Positions 1-5,062 of a stretch of 25,960 nt of DNA are shown here, in pieces (position 1 is the first letter of the stretch; each line of letters starts with the position of its first letter). The notes under the pieces are model-generated. The model was given only the letters and a program-made list of their open reading frames with translations. It ran no database searches and was not told the DNA's origin. The position numbers and the translations under genes are program-made. The stretch comes from a virus, in IMG/VR virus record IMGVR_UViG_3300032296_001844, positions 1 to 25,960 of that record; one strand, given 5' to 3'.

Positions 1-266
1 AAAATGATGGGGGGCCTATTCCTATAAAACAAGTTTTGCTGCAGTGCAGTAAAAACAGAGGGGGGTGGGGGGTGTAATTAATATTTAGTTGCCAGGTGAA
101 TCAACTTATCTATTGCGTGAGGATAGGATGATATTAAGAGTATGGCGGACACAATGTTATTAATGAAAGTGCATTTACTACTTAAGTTATGAATTTTTTA
201 AAATGAAGTATGTACTGTGCAGAACATTGTGTACAGGTGTTGCTGGGACTCCTATTTTGCATAGCT

Positions 267-293
267 GGGGGTCGGGGGTAGGTGGGGTAAGGG
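267..293 (+). other. Predicted G-quadruplex
   Basis: Four G-runs lie close together on the + strand: G5 (267-271), G5 (274-278), G4 (284-287) and G3 (291-293), with loops of 2, 5 and 3 nt. This fits the standard G3+N1-7 pattern for an intramolecular G-quadruplex in DNA or RNA. It lies in non-coding sequence. A role in replication, transcription or packaging is only inference. Confidence 0.6.
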
Positions 294-393
294 TTTGCGG
301 GTCGCGATCGCCTGGCTGGTCGCCGCATAAAAACTGCCCAGGTCAAAAGTGGGCCACCGGTCGAGCTGGGTCTCAGCCGAAAATTTTATTAAT

Positions 394-434
394 TAATGCG
401 ACACACCAGCCAAGTAATGCGACACACCAGCCAA
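394..434. repeat. 20-bp tandem direct repeat, two copies
   Basis: Two identical 20-bp units with core GCGACACACCAGCC lie at 394-413 and 415-434, separated by 1 bp (21-bp period, two helical turns). A related GCGACGCACTAGCCA string occurs at 1550-1563. Two copies at helical phase suggest a protein-binding site, but there is no direct evidence. Confidence 0.7.
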
Positions 435-464
435 TAAAATAATTTAAATAAATGAAAATAATCC

Positions 465-493
465 TGTACTTTTTTCATTTAGTTTGATAAGAT
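465..493 (+). promoter_or_regulatory. Possible extended -10 promoter for the 550-1194 gene
   Basis: TGATAAGAT at 485-493 fits an extended -10 (TGnTAAGAT). The hexamer 17 bp upstream, TGTACT at 465-470, is a poor -35, as is common for extended -10 promoters. It would place the 5' end near 500, upstream of the gene at 550. Weak support from sequence only. Confidence 0.35.
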
Positions 494-502
494 TTATCTC
501 AG

Positions 503-521
503 CTAGGGAATGGTTCTCTAG
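503..521 (+). promoter_or_regulatory. Inverted repeat in the leader of the 550-1194 gene
   Basis: CTAGGGAA-TGG-TTCTCTAG forms a hairpin with one G-U pair, or a short operator. It ends 15 nt before the GGGAG ribosome site at 537-541, so it would sit in the 5' leader or just downstream of the possible promoter. Confidence 0.45.
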
Positions 522-549
522 TGTTTAACTAAGATCGGGAGTATTAAAA

Positions 550-1194
550 ATGAATGAAATCACATTCAAGCTAGATGATGATCAAGTATCAATATTTAAT
601 AATATTGGTGATTTGTTTGCAGTAAGTGAAGTGGATGCTGATCAAGCTGTTGAGGATTTTGCCAGAGCAGTAGAGATCGCAGTAGAGATCGACGGCAAAA
701 TTGTAAAGCAAGCTGATTACCATATTTGGATTGCTGGTAGCGAAGTAATGAAACAAGCCTATGCTAAGAAAAAAGGTGTACCCCTAGATTCTGATGCAGT
801 CAAAGGGATGTGGAAACGATTTACCCGTCGGCTGGAAGAAAATTATGCTTTAACTAAACCAGCCAGCCCGTCAGTTGAGGGTCAGAAAAAAGCTGATCAG
901 CGTACCAAAGCCCAATTAGCTATGGATGAATTAAAGGCTAAGCCTATATCTGAATTACAGGATGAGATCGCTATGCTTACGGCAAAAGCCACACCCGAAA
1001 ATTTAGCTAAAGCTACCAAGCTATCCAAAGCTATTAGCGAAAAAAATAGGGATGCCCTAAAAGATCGTATGGCGGGTATCAAAGAGCTACAAAAAGAGGT
1101 TAGTCAGGCAGTCAAAAATTGCCTTGATGAAACCTTACTTCAGGATGCTTTGCATACCCTTGAGCAATACACACCTGAAGATTCAGAAATCTAA
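550..1194 (+). CDS. Hypothetical protein, paralogue of the 2117-2695 product
   Basis: A 214-residue charged protein with no recognised domain. GGGAG at 537-541, 8 nt before the ATG, supports the start. The N-terminal third is acidic. The middle (about 75-100) reads DAVKGMWKRF, which lines up with DAIKSKWQRI in the protein encoded at 2117-2695. The C-terminal half (about 112-205) is helical, Ala/Lys/Glu-rich and clearly similar to the same protein: KKADQRTKAQLA against KRKAEQRAKARAV, followed by a TPENLAKATKLSKAISEK segment that also recurs in the 52-residue protein at 2954-3112. The shared Trp-containing block could bind nucleic acid, but this is a guess. The gene looks more AT-rich than its paralogue, which suggests different histories. 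It is followed by a hairpin and a small gene. Confidence 0.8.
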   Translation: MNEITFKLDDDQVSIFNNIGDLFAVSEVDADQAVEDFARAVEIAVEIDGKIVKQADYHIWIAGSEVMKQAYAKKKGVPLDSDAVKGMWKRFTRRLEENYALTKPASPSVEGQKKADQRTKAQLAMDELKAKPISELQDEIAMLTAKATPENLAKATKLSKAISEKNRDALKDRMAGIKELQKEVSQAVKNCLDETLLQDALHTLEQYTPEDSEI

Positions 1195-1207
1195 CTAACC
1201 ATGGAAT

Positions 1208-1227
1208 AGGCTGGGGAAACCCAGCCT
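1208..1227 (+). other. Perfect hairpin just upstream of the 1236 start codon
   Basis: AGGCTGGG-GAAA-CCCAGCCT: an 8-bp stem with a GNRA-type GAAA tetraloop, 8 nt before the ATG at 1236. There is no U-tract, so it is not a standard terminator. It occupies the place where a ribosome site would normally be. The same arm sequence recurs in the terminator at 1498-1522. Confidence 0.65.
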
Positions 1228-1235
1228 ACTAAAAA

Positions 1236-1475
1236 ATGAAATCACTAATACTTATCCCAGCATACGGCAGGGATTATAAAAGCCAGTCGGCATTGTTTGA
1301 CGATATAAAAGCCAATAAAGATTTTAGAATTGTGGATTACTTTAATGGACTCGACGGCAAATATATCAATAGACCCCAATTTAAACAATTAGCTAGTGCT
1401 GGGTTTACTCACTTAGAAATCAGATACTCTAAAAAAACCCGTTGCATTTTTATTGAGATCAGTAAATATATTTAG
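1236..1475 (+). CDS. Small conserved-looking hypothetical protein
   Basis: A 79-residue protein beginning MKSLILIPAYGRDYKS and ending in a basic/aromatic segment. I recall similar short proteins in other phage genomes as hypothetical, with no function known to me. No Shine-Dalgarno sequence is visible. Instead a stable GAAA-tetraloop hairpin lies 8 nt upstream of the ATG, so translation may depend on coupling to the gene before it or on hairpin opening. The gene is closed by a strong intrinsic terminator at 1498-1522, so it is the last gene of the first short operon. The ATG at 1236 is the first in frame. Alternative starts are not supported. Confidence 0.6.
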   Translation: MKSLILIPAYGRDYKSQSALFDDIKANKDFRIVDYFNGLDGKYINRPQFKQLASAGFTHLEIRYSKKTRCIFIEISKYI

Positions 1476-1497
1476 TAATTCCAATGGCAGTAATTTG

Positions 1498-1522
1498 ACC
1501 CAGCCTCGGCTGGGTTTTTTTT
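1498..1522 (+). terminator. Intrinsic terminator after the 1236-1475 gene
   Basis: ACCCAGC-CTCG-GCTGGGT followed by an uninterrupted run of eight T (1515-1522). The stem is GC-rich and 7 bp or more. It ends the short operon 550-1475. Confidence 0.9.
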
Positions 1523-1568
1523 CGTAAAAGTGAAGGGAACTGGTTGTAAGCGACGCACTAGCCACTTG

Positions 1569-1597
1569 GGACATTGTGTCACCATGACACTTTGTCT
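1569..1597. repeat. 29-bp palindromic element, copy 1
   Basis: Left arm GGACATTGTGTC, spacer ACCAT, right arm GACACTTTGTCT. Same 12-5-12 layout as the other nine copies, with two mismatches within the core. It lies in non-coding DNA, about 400 bp from the nearest downstream promoter, and is followed by TTTTG and another hairpin (1602-1624). Confidence 0.8.
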
Positions 1598-1601
1598 TTT
1601 G

Positions 1602-1624
1602 TTATGCTCTGTGACAGAGCATAA
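1602..1624. repeat. Perfect 10-bp inverted repeat
   Basis: TTATGCTCTG-TGA-CAGAGCATAA, a perfect 10-bp stem with a 3-nt loop, followed by TCGGTTTT. It lies 4 bp after copy 1 of the 29-bp element. It could be a weak terminator or a protein-binding palindrome. Confidence 0.65.
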
Positions 1625-1663
1625 TCGGTTTTACTGACTTCGTATACTAGGACAAACCCTAGT

Positions 1664-1971
1664 ATTGTTCTGCTAATGTTCCGTGCCATGGAACAATACA
1701 AAGCCTTTATAATCAAGGACTTGCACGCTTTGTTCCATTTGTTCCATTTGTTCCAAAAAAATAACCTCGGGAAAAATATTTGACTAGGTTAGCAAGACCC
1801 CTCACACGGAGTGCAGGGCTATTCTTAAAACCCGCCCCGTTCCCATATTATATTATATAGAACATTAGAACATTATATCTAATCTAACCGCCAAGCCAAT
1901 ACCAGCATGGTTTTGTATTGTTCCAAGCCCACAGAACATTACGGAACATTACCCCTTTTTTCAGAACATTG
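1664..1971. repeat. Cluster of GAACATT / TGTTCC iteron-like repeats
   Basis: At least ten copies of GAACAWT or its complement (allowing T/A variation) lie in about 310 bp. TGTTCC/TGTTCT orientation: 1664-1671, 1675-1682, three tandem 9-bp TTTGTTCCA units (1729-1755), 1916-1925. GGAACA/AGAACA orientation: 1689-1699, 1859-1867, 1867-1875, 1933-1942, 1943-1951, 1963-1971. An AT-rich stretch (1845-1882) lies between the blocks. This layout resembles iteron-type replication origins or multi-site regulators, but no DnaA box or known iteron is recognised. Confidence 0.65.
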
Positions 1972-1980
1972 CAAAATAAA

Positions 1981-2021
1981 TAGGACAAGTCCTTGACATA
2001 TCCCACAGAGTGTGTTAAACT
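1981..2021 (+). promoter_or_regulatory. Strong sigma70-type promoter P1 with overlapping operator-like box
   Basis: TTGACA (1993-1998), 17-bp spacer, TAAACT (2016-2021). The -35 is preceded by TAGGACAAGTCC, an imperfect palindrome (GGAC-AA-GTCC). The 18 bp 1981-1998 are identical to 2832-2849 in promoter P2. It drives the 2117-2695 gene, with copy 2 of the 29-bp element in the leader. Confidence 0.85.
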
Positions 2022-2057
2022 GTATTTGTGAGTCGGGAATTGTTTTCGGCTCATATC

Positions 2058-2086
2058 GGACAAAGTGGCGGAGTGACACTATGTCC
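2058..2086. repeat. 29-bp palindromic element, copy 2
   Basis: Left arm GGACAAAGTGGC, spacer GGAGT, right arm GACACTATGTCC. It lies in the leader downstream of promoter P1, about 30 bp before the 2117 start codon. The left arm has a G where most copies have T, with no compensating change on the right. Confidence 0.85.
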
Positions 2087-2116
2087 TACCCTAAACACCA
2101 CTCCATGGAGATTGTT

Positions 2117-2695
2117 ATGAAATCAGTTATTAAAACCGCCGATATGCTTGCTCAATTTGACGAGCAAGAGGACGCTCAGTTGGTATCCGCAACCCTTGCA
2201 ATGGACGAAGGCGAAGACACTATCGCCGAGGCTATCGCAACCATTGCTCTAGTATTAGGCACAAAGCCTACATGGTCACGCTATGAGATGGGTCGTATTC
2301 GTATCTTTGAAACCCTCGAGCAAGCGGGCAAGACCGAGGACGCTATCAAGTCCAAATGGCAGAGAATCCGCAAAGAGTCGGGTATTGTTATCCCTGAGTC
2401 AGATGACCCCGAGGCAAAGCGGAAAGCCGAGCAACGAGCAAAGGCTAGGGCTGTTTTTGCACAGAAGTCCGATAGTGACCTTCAAACCGAGATGGCTCAC
2501 TTGTTGGCTAATCCTACCCTCGCCAAGTTGGAGTCCGCTAAGAAAATTAGCAAAGAACTTGCAACCCGCCAAAAGGACTTAGGCAAAAGTGCTAAGTCTG
2601 AACTCGTAGAATTGCGTAAGCAAGTCAAAGCGGAGATTGACTCTATCGAGGATATGGAGTTGCTCGCTGACCTCTTGGCTCAGTTGCGTTCCTAG
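2117..2695 (+). CDS. Hypothetical protein, paralogue of the 550-1194 product
   Basis: 192 residues from the ATG at 2117, chosen because GGAG (2106-2109) lies 7 nt upstream. Longer in-frame starts would run through the 29-bp element and the leader. The N-terminus is acidic (FDEQEDAQLVSATLAMDEGED), the middle has WSRYEMGRIRIFETLEQAG followed by DAIKSKWQRIRKE, and the C-terminal half is an Ala/Lys/Glu-rich helical region. From about residue 98 it lines up with the 550-1194 protein. The Trp/Arg-rich middle could be a small DNA-binding helical domain, unproven. It is the only gene between promoter P1 and the perfect copy 3 of the 29-bp element, so it may be expressed alone. It looks more GC-rich than its paralogue. 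Confidence 0.8.
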   Translation: MKSVIKTADMLAQFDEQEDAQLVSATLAMDEGEDTIAEAIATIALVLGTKPTWSRYEMGRIRIFETLEQAGKTEDAIKSKWQRIRKESGIVIPESDDPEAKRKAEQRAKARAVFAQKSDSDLQTEMAHLLANPTLAKLESAKKISKELATRQKDLGKSAKSELVELRKQVKAEIDSIEDMELLADLLAQLRS

Positions 2696-2702
2696 TAGGC
2701 TC

Positions 2703-2731
2703 GGACAAAGTGTCATCTCGACACTTTGTCC
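2703..2731. repeat. 29-bp palindromic element, copy 3 (perfect arms)
   Basis: GGACAAAGTGTC, spacer ATCTC, GACACTTTGTCC: the only copy with fully complementary 12-bp arms. It follows the stop codon of the 2117-2695 gene and is followed by CTTTGTTTTTG. This copy may act as a transcription terminator, unlike those placed before genes. Confidence 0.85.
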
Positions 2732-2792
2732 CTTTGTTTTTGCTTTGCAAAAACCCACCAGTTCCACCCCTAGCGACACAACAACCCCTCAA

Positions 2793-2810
2793 ATTGCGTA
2801 GCGACGCAAT
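2793..2810. repeat. Short perfect inverted repeat
   Basis: ATTGCGT-AGCG-ACGCAAT, a perfect 7-bp stem with a 4-nt loop in the non-coding stretch before promoter P2. There is no T-tract. Role unknown. Confidence 0.5.
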
Positions 2811-2831
2811 AAATACACAACCCCCTCAAAG

Positions 2832-2872
2832 TAGGACAAGTCCTTGACAAATACCACTAGGTGTGGTATACT
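2832..2872 (+). promoter_or_regulatory. Strong sigma70-type promoter P2, near-duplicate of P1
   Basis: TTGACA (2844-2849), 17-bp spacer, TATACT (2867-2872). It carries the same 18-bp TAGGAC..TTGACA block as P1. The spacer holds a perfect inverted repeat TACCAC-TAGGT-GTGGTA (2852-2868), likely an operator. P1 has a degenerate form (CCCAC-AGA-GTGTG). It drives the small-gene operon from 2954. Confidence 0.88.
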
Positions 2873-2906
2873 AATAGAGTGGGAATTCGCCTGCACAACT
2901 CGCAAC

Positions 2907-2935
2907 CGACAAAGTGTCATAACGCCACTATGTCC
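2907..2935. repeat. 29-bp palindromic element, copy 4
   Basis: CGACAAAGTGTC, spacer ATAAC, GCCACTATGTCC. It lies in the leader between promoter P2 and the ribosome site GGAG of the 2954 gene. The right arm has C where others have A, again without a matching change on the left. Confidence 0.85.
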
Positions 2936-2953
2936 TTAACAACGGAGATACAT

Positions 2954-3112
2954 ATGACAAGTAATCAACAAGCCCAAGTAGCAGGAACGCTACAAAAAGT
3001 ATTCATGCTCTGCTTGAAATACCCAACCCCTGAGAACCTTGCACTAGCCAAGGAAGTATCGGACGCAATTAACATTGCAAGTATCCAAACCAAAGAGCAG
3101 GCGGGTGTATGA
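2954..3112 (+). CDS. Small protein sharing the TPENLA motif
   Basis: 52 residues from the ATG at 2954, with GGAG (2944-2947) 6 nt upstream. The segment PTPENLALAKEVSDAI (about 24-39) closely matches TPENLAKATKLSKAISEK in the 550-1194 protein and the corresponding ANPTLAKLESAKKISKEL of the 2117-2695 protein. It may be a minimal version of their C-terminal helical hairpin, perhaps able to bind to the longer paralogues. First gene after promoter P2. Its stop overlaps the next start (ATGA). No known function. Confidence 0.75.
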   Translation: MTSNQQAQVAGTLQKVFMLCLKYPTPENLALAKEVSDAINIASIQTKEQAGV

Positions 3113-3345
3113 CAGCGACGCACCAATCCCACCGCTATCTATGCACGAACTGCTACGGCAGGCAAGTAGACGAGGACAGAGCCGAGCATCTCAAAACTCA
3201 TGGTCTGCGTATGACTTGCCACCATTGTGGGGAGGAGATTGCCAAAGAACGCAAGTTCACCATTGCCCCCCTAAACAAATCAAACTATGTCTGCATAACA
3301 GATATGGCTATGCTCAAGCAACTAAACCCAAAGAGGACAACATGA
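3109..3345 (+). CDS. Small zinc-finger-like protein
   Basis: 78 residues with two CxxC pairs: Cys12/Cys15 and Cys37/Cys40, spaced 21 residues, plus His27, His31, His38 and His39 around them. This is a zinc-ribbon or C4-type finger. Such small proteins often bind nucleic acid or a host protein, but no specific family is recognised. The start overlaps the preceding gene by ATGA, and its own stop overlaps the next gene in the same way, so the three are translationally coupled. The Cys spacing is the only firm functional evidence. Confidence 0.78.
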   Translation: MTATHQSHRYLCTNCYGRQVDEDRAEHLKTHGLRMTCHHCGEEIAKERKFTIAPLNKSNYVCITDMAMLKQLNPKRTT

Positions 3346-3599
3346 GCCAACCAAACGAGCCAAGATTCGAGGACGACTTCTTCAATGAACCAAGCGATGA
3401 CGACCCATACGAGCAGGAAACCCCAACCATTGAGTCTATTGCCATAACCAAAGCGTGGAATTACACCTTGGAATATGACTCCAACTCAGGCATGGTATCG
3501 CCAAGAGCCTTTTCATCAGAACTCAAAGAAGCCTATAAAGCGGGGTTTCTTGAGGGTTTTTCCCACCGCTTTGCAACCAACGACAAAGTGTCAGAGTGA
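3342..3599 (+). CDS. Hypothetical acidic protein ending inside a 29-bp element
   Basis: 85 residues from the ATG at 3342, chosen for its ATGA overlap with the previous gene. A longer in-frame form from 3075 would run antiphase through the zinc-finger gene. The first 35 residues are very acidic (DDFFNEPSDDDPYEQE). The rest has SIAITKAWNYTLEYDS and ELKEAYKAGFLEGFSHRF, a pattern of a small helical domain. The last residues, NDKVSE and the stop, are encoded by the left arm and spacer of copy 5 of the 29-bp element. Function unknown. Confidence 0.72.
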   Translation: MSQPNEPRFEDDFFNEPSDDDPYEQETPTIESIAITKAWNYTLEYDSNSGMVSPRAFSSELKEAYKAGFLEGFSHRFATNDKVSE

Positions 3600-3609
3600 C
3601 ACTAAGTCC
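3581..3609. repeat. 29-bp palindromic element, copy 5
   Basis: CGACAAAGTGTC, spacer AGAGT, GACACTAAGTCC. It overlaps the 3' end and stop codon (3597-3599) of the 3342-3599 gene. It is followed by CCAACCTAGGAGAT and then the 3626 start. Confidence 0.88.
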
Positions 3610-3625
3610 CAACCTAGGAGATCAA

Positions 3626-3844
3626 ATGACAACCTTTACAACCGAAGACAGGCAAAAAGCCTACGATATTGAGGATCAGGAAGACCGAGAGCGTATGTTG
3701 CGTGACCAAAACCGCATACTTGCCGAGGAAATTCTAAGCCTCAAAACTAAACTTGCCCAAGCCAACACTCGTGCGGACTCATGGCAAGGAGCCTATAACA
3801 ACGCTATGGACACCATGGCTAAGATGAGTAGGGCAAAAAGATGA
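3626..3844 (+). CDS. Small coiled-coil hypothetical protein
   Basis: 72 residues from the ATG at 3626. TAGGAG (3615-3620) lies just upstream and fixes the start. A longer form from 3596 would include the 29-bp element. The sequence is nearly all helix: acidic/basic residues with heptad-like hydrophobics (RMLRDQNRILAEEILSLKTKL), so a short coiled coil is likely. It begins a run of four overlapping small genes (3626-4467). No family recognised. Confidence 0.7.
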   Translation: MTTFTTEDRQKAYDIEDQEDRERMLRDQNRILAEEILSLKTKLAQANTRADSWQGAYNNAMDTMAKMSRAKR

Positions 3845-4026
3845 CGGAATATTACAAAGGGCAACGCATCAGCGAGTTGCTTGACCGCATCAAAGTCCTA
3901 CAAAAAGCCTTGGAAGAAGGTCGTGGCGAGATAGCTTCAGCCGAAGGGTTTGTAGAATTTGTGGAAGGCGAGGCGACGCTTGCGATTATGAAAGCCAAAC
4001 TCACCGCCTTGCAGGGTGCAACATGA
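3841..4026 (+). CDS. Small helical hypothetical protein
   Basis: 61 residues, ATGA overlap with both neighbours. It contains ISELLDRIKVLQKALEEGRGEI, a coiled-coil-like stretch, followed by an acidic VEFVEGEATLAIMKAKLTALQ helix. This may be a partner of the coiled-coil protein just upstream. No recognised domain. Confidence 0.68.
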   Translation: MTEYYKGQRISELLDRIKVLQKALEEGRGEIASAEGFVEFVEGEATLAIMKAKLTALQGAT

Positions 4027-4202
4027 CCGACAAGAAGATGGTTAACGAAATGATATCCAATGCTCAAGCAATGATTGTTGCCTTGGGCACTACTCGTTTG
4101 CGTGGTGTCAAAAAGCAACACATTGACCTAATCATTTTCAATTCAATCCATAACCTAGATGTGCTCATTGACCAACTTAAGGAGATACGAGATGAGTGGT
4201 AG
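4023..4202 (+). CDS. Small hypothetical protein (59 residues)
   Basis: ATG at 4023 overlaps the previous stop (ATGA). The frame stays open to TAG at 4200-4202. The protein begins MTDKKMVNEMISNAQAM and is mostly amphipathic helix, ending LIDQLKEIRDEW. Its last 11 nt overlap the next gene, whose ribosome site AAGGAG (4179-4184) lies inside it, so the two are coupled. Included because every gap in this operon is filled by such overlaps. Function unknown. Confidence 0.65.
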   Translation: MTDKKMVNEMISNAQAMIVALGTTRLRGVKKQHIDLIIFNSIHNLDVLIDQLKEIRDEW

Positions 4203-4467
4203 AAAACCAAAAATGGTAGTAGAAAAGCTAGAAGGGGTAGATATGCGAACCTATCGGGGGACTGCTGACCCACACCATGTAGCAGGTCGCACTTGCCGTA
4301 GCATAAACGAAGCCTTCAAGGGTGCAGAGTATGCGTGTGCAATAGAAAGGCACAGGGGCGACTGGTATGAGGCAGTTCGTTGGTTCCAAGATTTCTTTAT
4401 GGTTTTGTTTTGGGGCGGGTGTGCCATAGCCCTTCCAATCCTATTTGCTTTATGGCTATTCAAGTAG
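4192..4467 (+). CDS. Small protein with a C-terminal membrane segment
   Basis: 91 residues from the ATG at 4192, with AAGGAG 7 nt upstream. The N-terminal 60 residues are basic and soluble, with SGRKPKMVVEKLEG, two Cys and several Arg/His. The C-terminus is one hydrophobic helix (about 65-90, FFMVLFWGGCAIALPILFAL) ending in Lys, so it would be a tail-anchored inner-membrane protein with the basic part in the cytoplasm. The stop TAG abuts copy 6 of the 29-bp element. Role unknown. Host-membrane targeting is inference. Confidence 0.72.
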   Translation: MSGRKPKMVVEKLEGVDMRTYRGTADPHHVAGRTCRSINEAFKGAEYACAIERHRGDWYEAVRWFQDFFMVLFWGGCAIALPILFALWLFK

Positions 4468-4495
4468 GACAAAGTGTCACAACGACACTAAGTCC
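4467..4495. repeat. 29-bp palindromic element, copy 6
   Basis: GGACAAAGTGTC, spacer ACAAC, GACACTAAGTCC. It begins at the last base of the stop codon of the 4192-4467 gene and is followed by CCAACC and the AAAGGAG ribosome site of the 4520 gene. Confidence 0.9.
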
Positions 4496-4519
4496 CAACC
4501 TTAACTAAAGGAGTATGTT

Positions 4520-5062
4520 ATGAAACCCGAAGTAAACGCAGTATTGCAAGAAGTAAAAGCACAACTTGCCAACCCACAACCCACAATGCCTGACTTCAAA
4601 ACCATGTCCATCATGGAGTCTGCCAAGTGGTGCATCGAGCATGGTATTACCAAAGCCCCTGATATTGCCAACACCACAGGCAAGCAGGTCAACACTATCC
4701 ACACAGCCATGTGGAAACTCCGCAACCCCAAAAGGGTGAAGGTGCTACAACGCAGAGCCAAGAAAGCCAAGGCACTCAAGGCAGGGATAACTGTGGCAAA
4801 AGTGGCAAAAGTGGCAAAAGTGGCAAAGCCAAAGATTACCAACGGGCAATACGACGATGGTATGGATACCCCATATCGTGATGCAATCCAAAGACGGGGT
4901 GGTAGTTTTAACCTACCCCAAAGCCTAGCCAAAGCAACCCAATGGCTTACCGAGGGTGCAACCAAAACCACCAACATTCACAACGAACTCATGACAGAGA
5001 ATCACAGACTCAAGATTTTGATCGAGCATTACGAGAGCCTGCTATTCAAGGGGGGCAAGTAA
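4520..5062 (+). CDS. Basic protein with a possible helix-turn-helix and VAK repeat
   Basis: 180 residues, AAAGGAG just upstream of the ATG. About residues 32-70 (IMESAKWCIEHGITKAPDIANTTGKQVNTIHTAMWKLRN) resemble a winged or simple helix-turn-helix: a helix, a turn, then a Thr-rich recognition-like helix. A lysine-rich linker with four VAK units (encoded by 4793-4828) follows, then a C-terminal part with NLPQSLAKATQWLTEG and a final helix. A DNA-binding regulator or scaffold is plausible and it is one candidate to bind the 29-bp element, but that is inference. TAATG overlaps the next gene. Confidence 0.7.
   Translation: MKPEVNAVLQEVKAQLANPQPTMPDFKTMSIMESAKWCIEHGITKAPDIANTTGKQVNTIHTAMWKLRNPKRVKVLQRRAKKAKALKAGITVAKVAKVAKVAKPKITNGQYDDGMDTPYRDAIQRRGGSFNLPQSLAKATQWLTEGATKTTNIHNELMTENHRLKILIEHYESLLFKGGK
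4793..4828 (+). repeat. Four in-frame 9-nt tandem units
   Basis: GTGGCAAAA repeated four times (last unit ends in G), coding for the VAK repeat of the 4520-5062 protein. As the unit is a multiple of three, changes in copy number would lengthen or shorten the linker without breaking the frame. Confidence 0.85.

Larger units (their letters stand above)
1..549. other. Non-coding leader region with G-runs, tandem repeat and hairpin
   Basis: I see no convincing gene here. The one open frame on the + strand (203-442) is rich in Gly, Trp and Ser, has no ribosome site and runs through the G-runs and the tandem repeat, so I do not call it. The stretch holds paired G6 runs (60-65 and 67-72), a four-run G-quadruplex pattern (267-293), a 20-bp direct repeat (394-434) and a short inverted repeat just before the first gene (503-521). 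It could be a genome-end or inter-operon control region; that is inference. Confidence 0.6.

Noticed and set aside
203-442. 79-codon open frame on the + strand
   Set aside because: No ribosome site, runs through the G-quadruplex pattern and tandem repeat, and the residue composition (Gly, Trp, Ser, Pro) is unlike a real protein.
3075-3341. N-terminal extension of the 3342-3599 gene
   Set aside because: It overlaps the zinc-finger gene for its entire length in another frame, while the ATGA junction at 3342 fits the pattern of the operon.
4501-4977. 158-codon frame on the - strand
   Set aside because: It is antisense to the 4520-5062 gene, in which the VAK repeat makes a long open reverse frame. 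No ribosome site or neighbour supports it.
4942-5061. N-terminal extension of the 5062-6015 gene
   Set aside because: It lies fully inside the 4520-5062 gene in another frame, and the ATG at 5062 has a better ribosome site.
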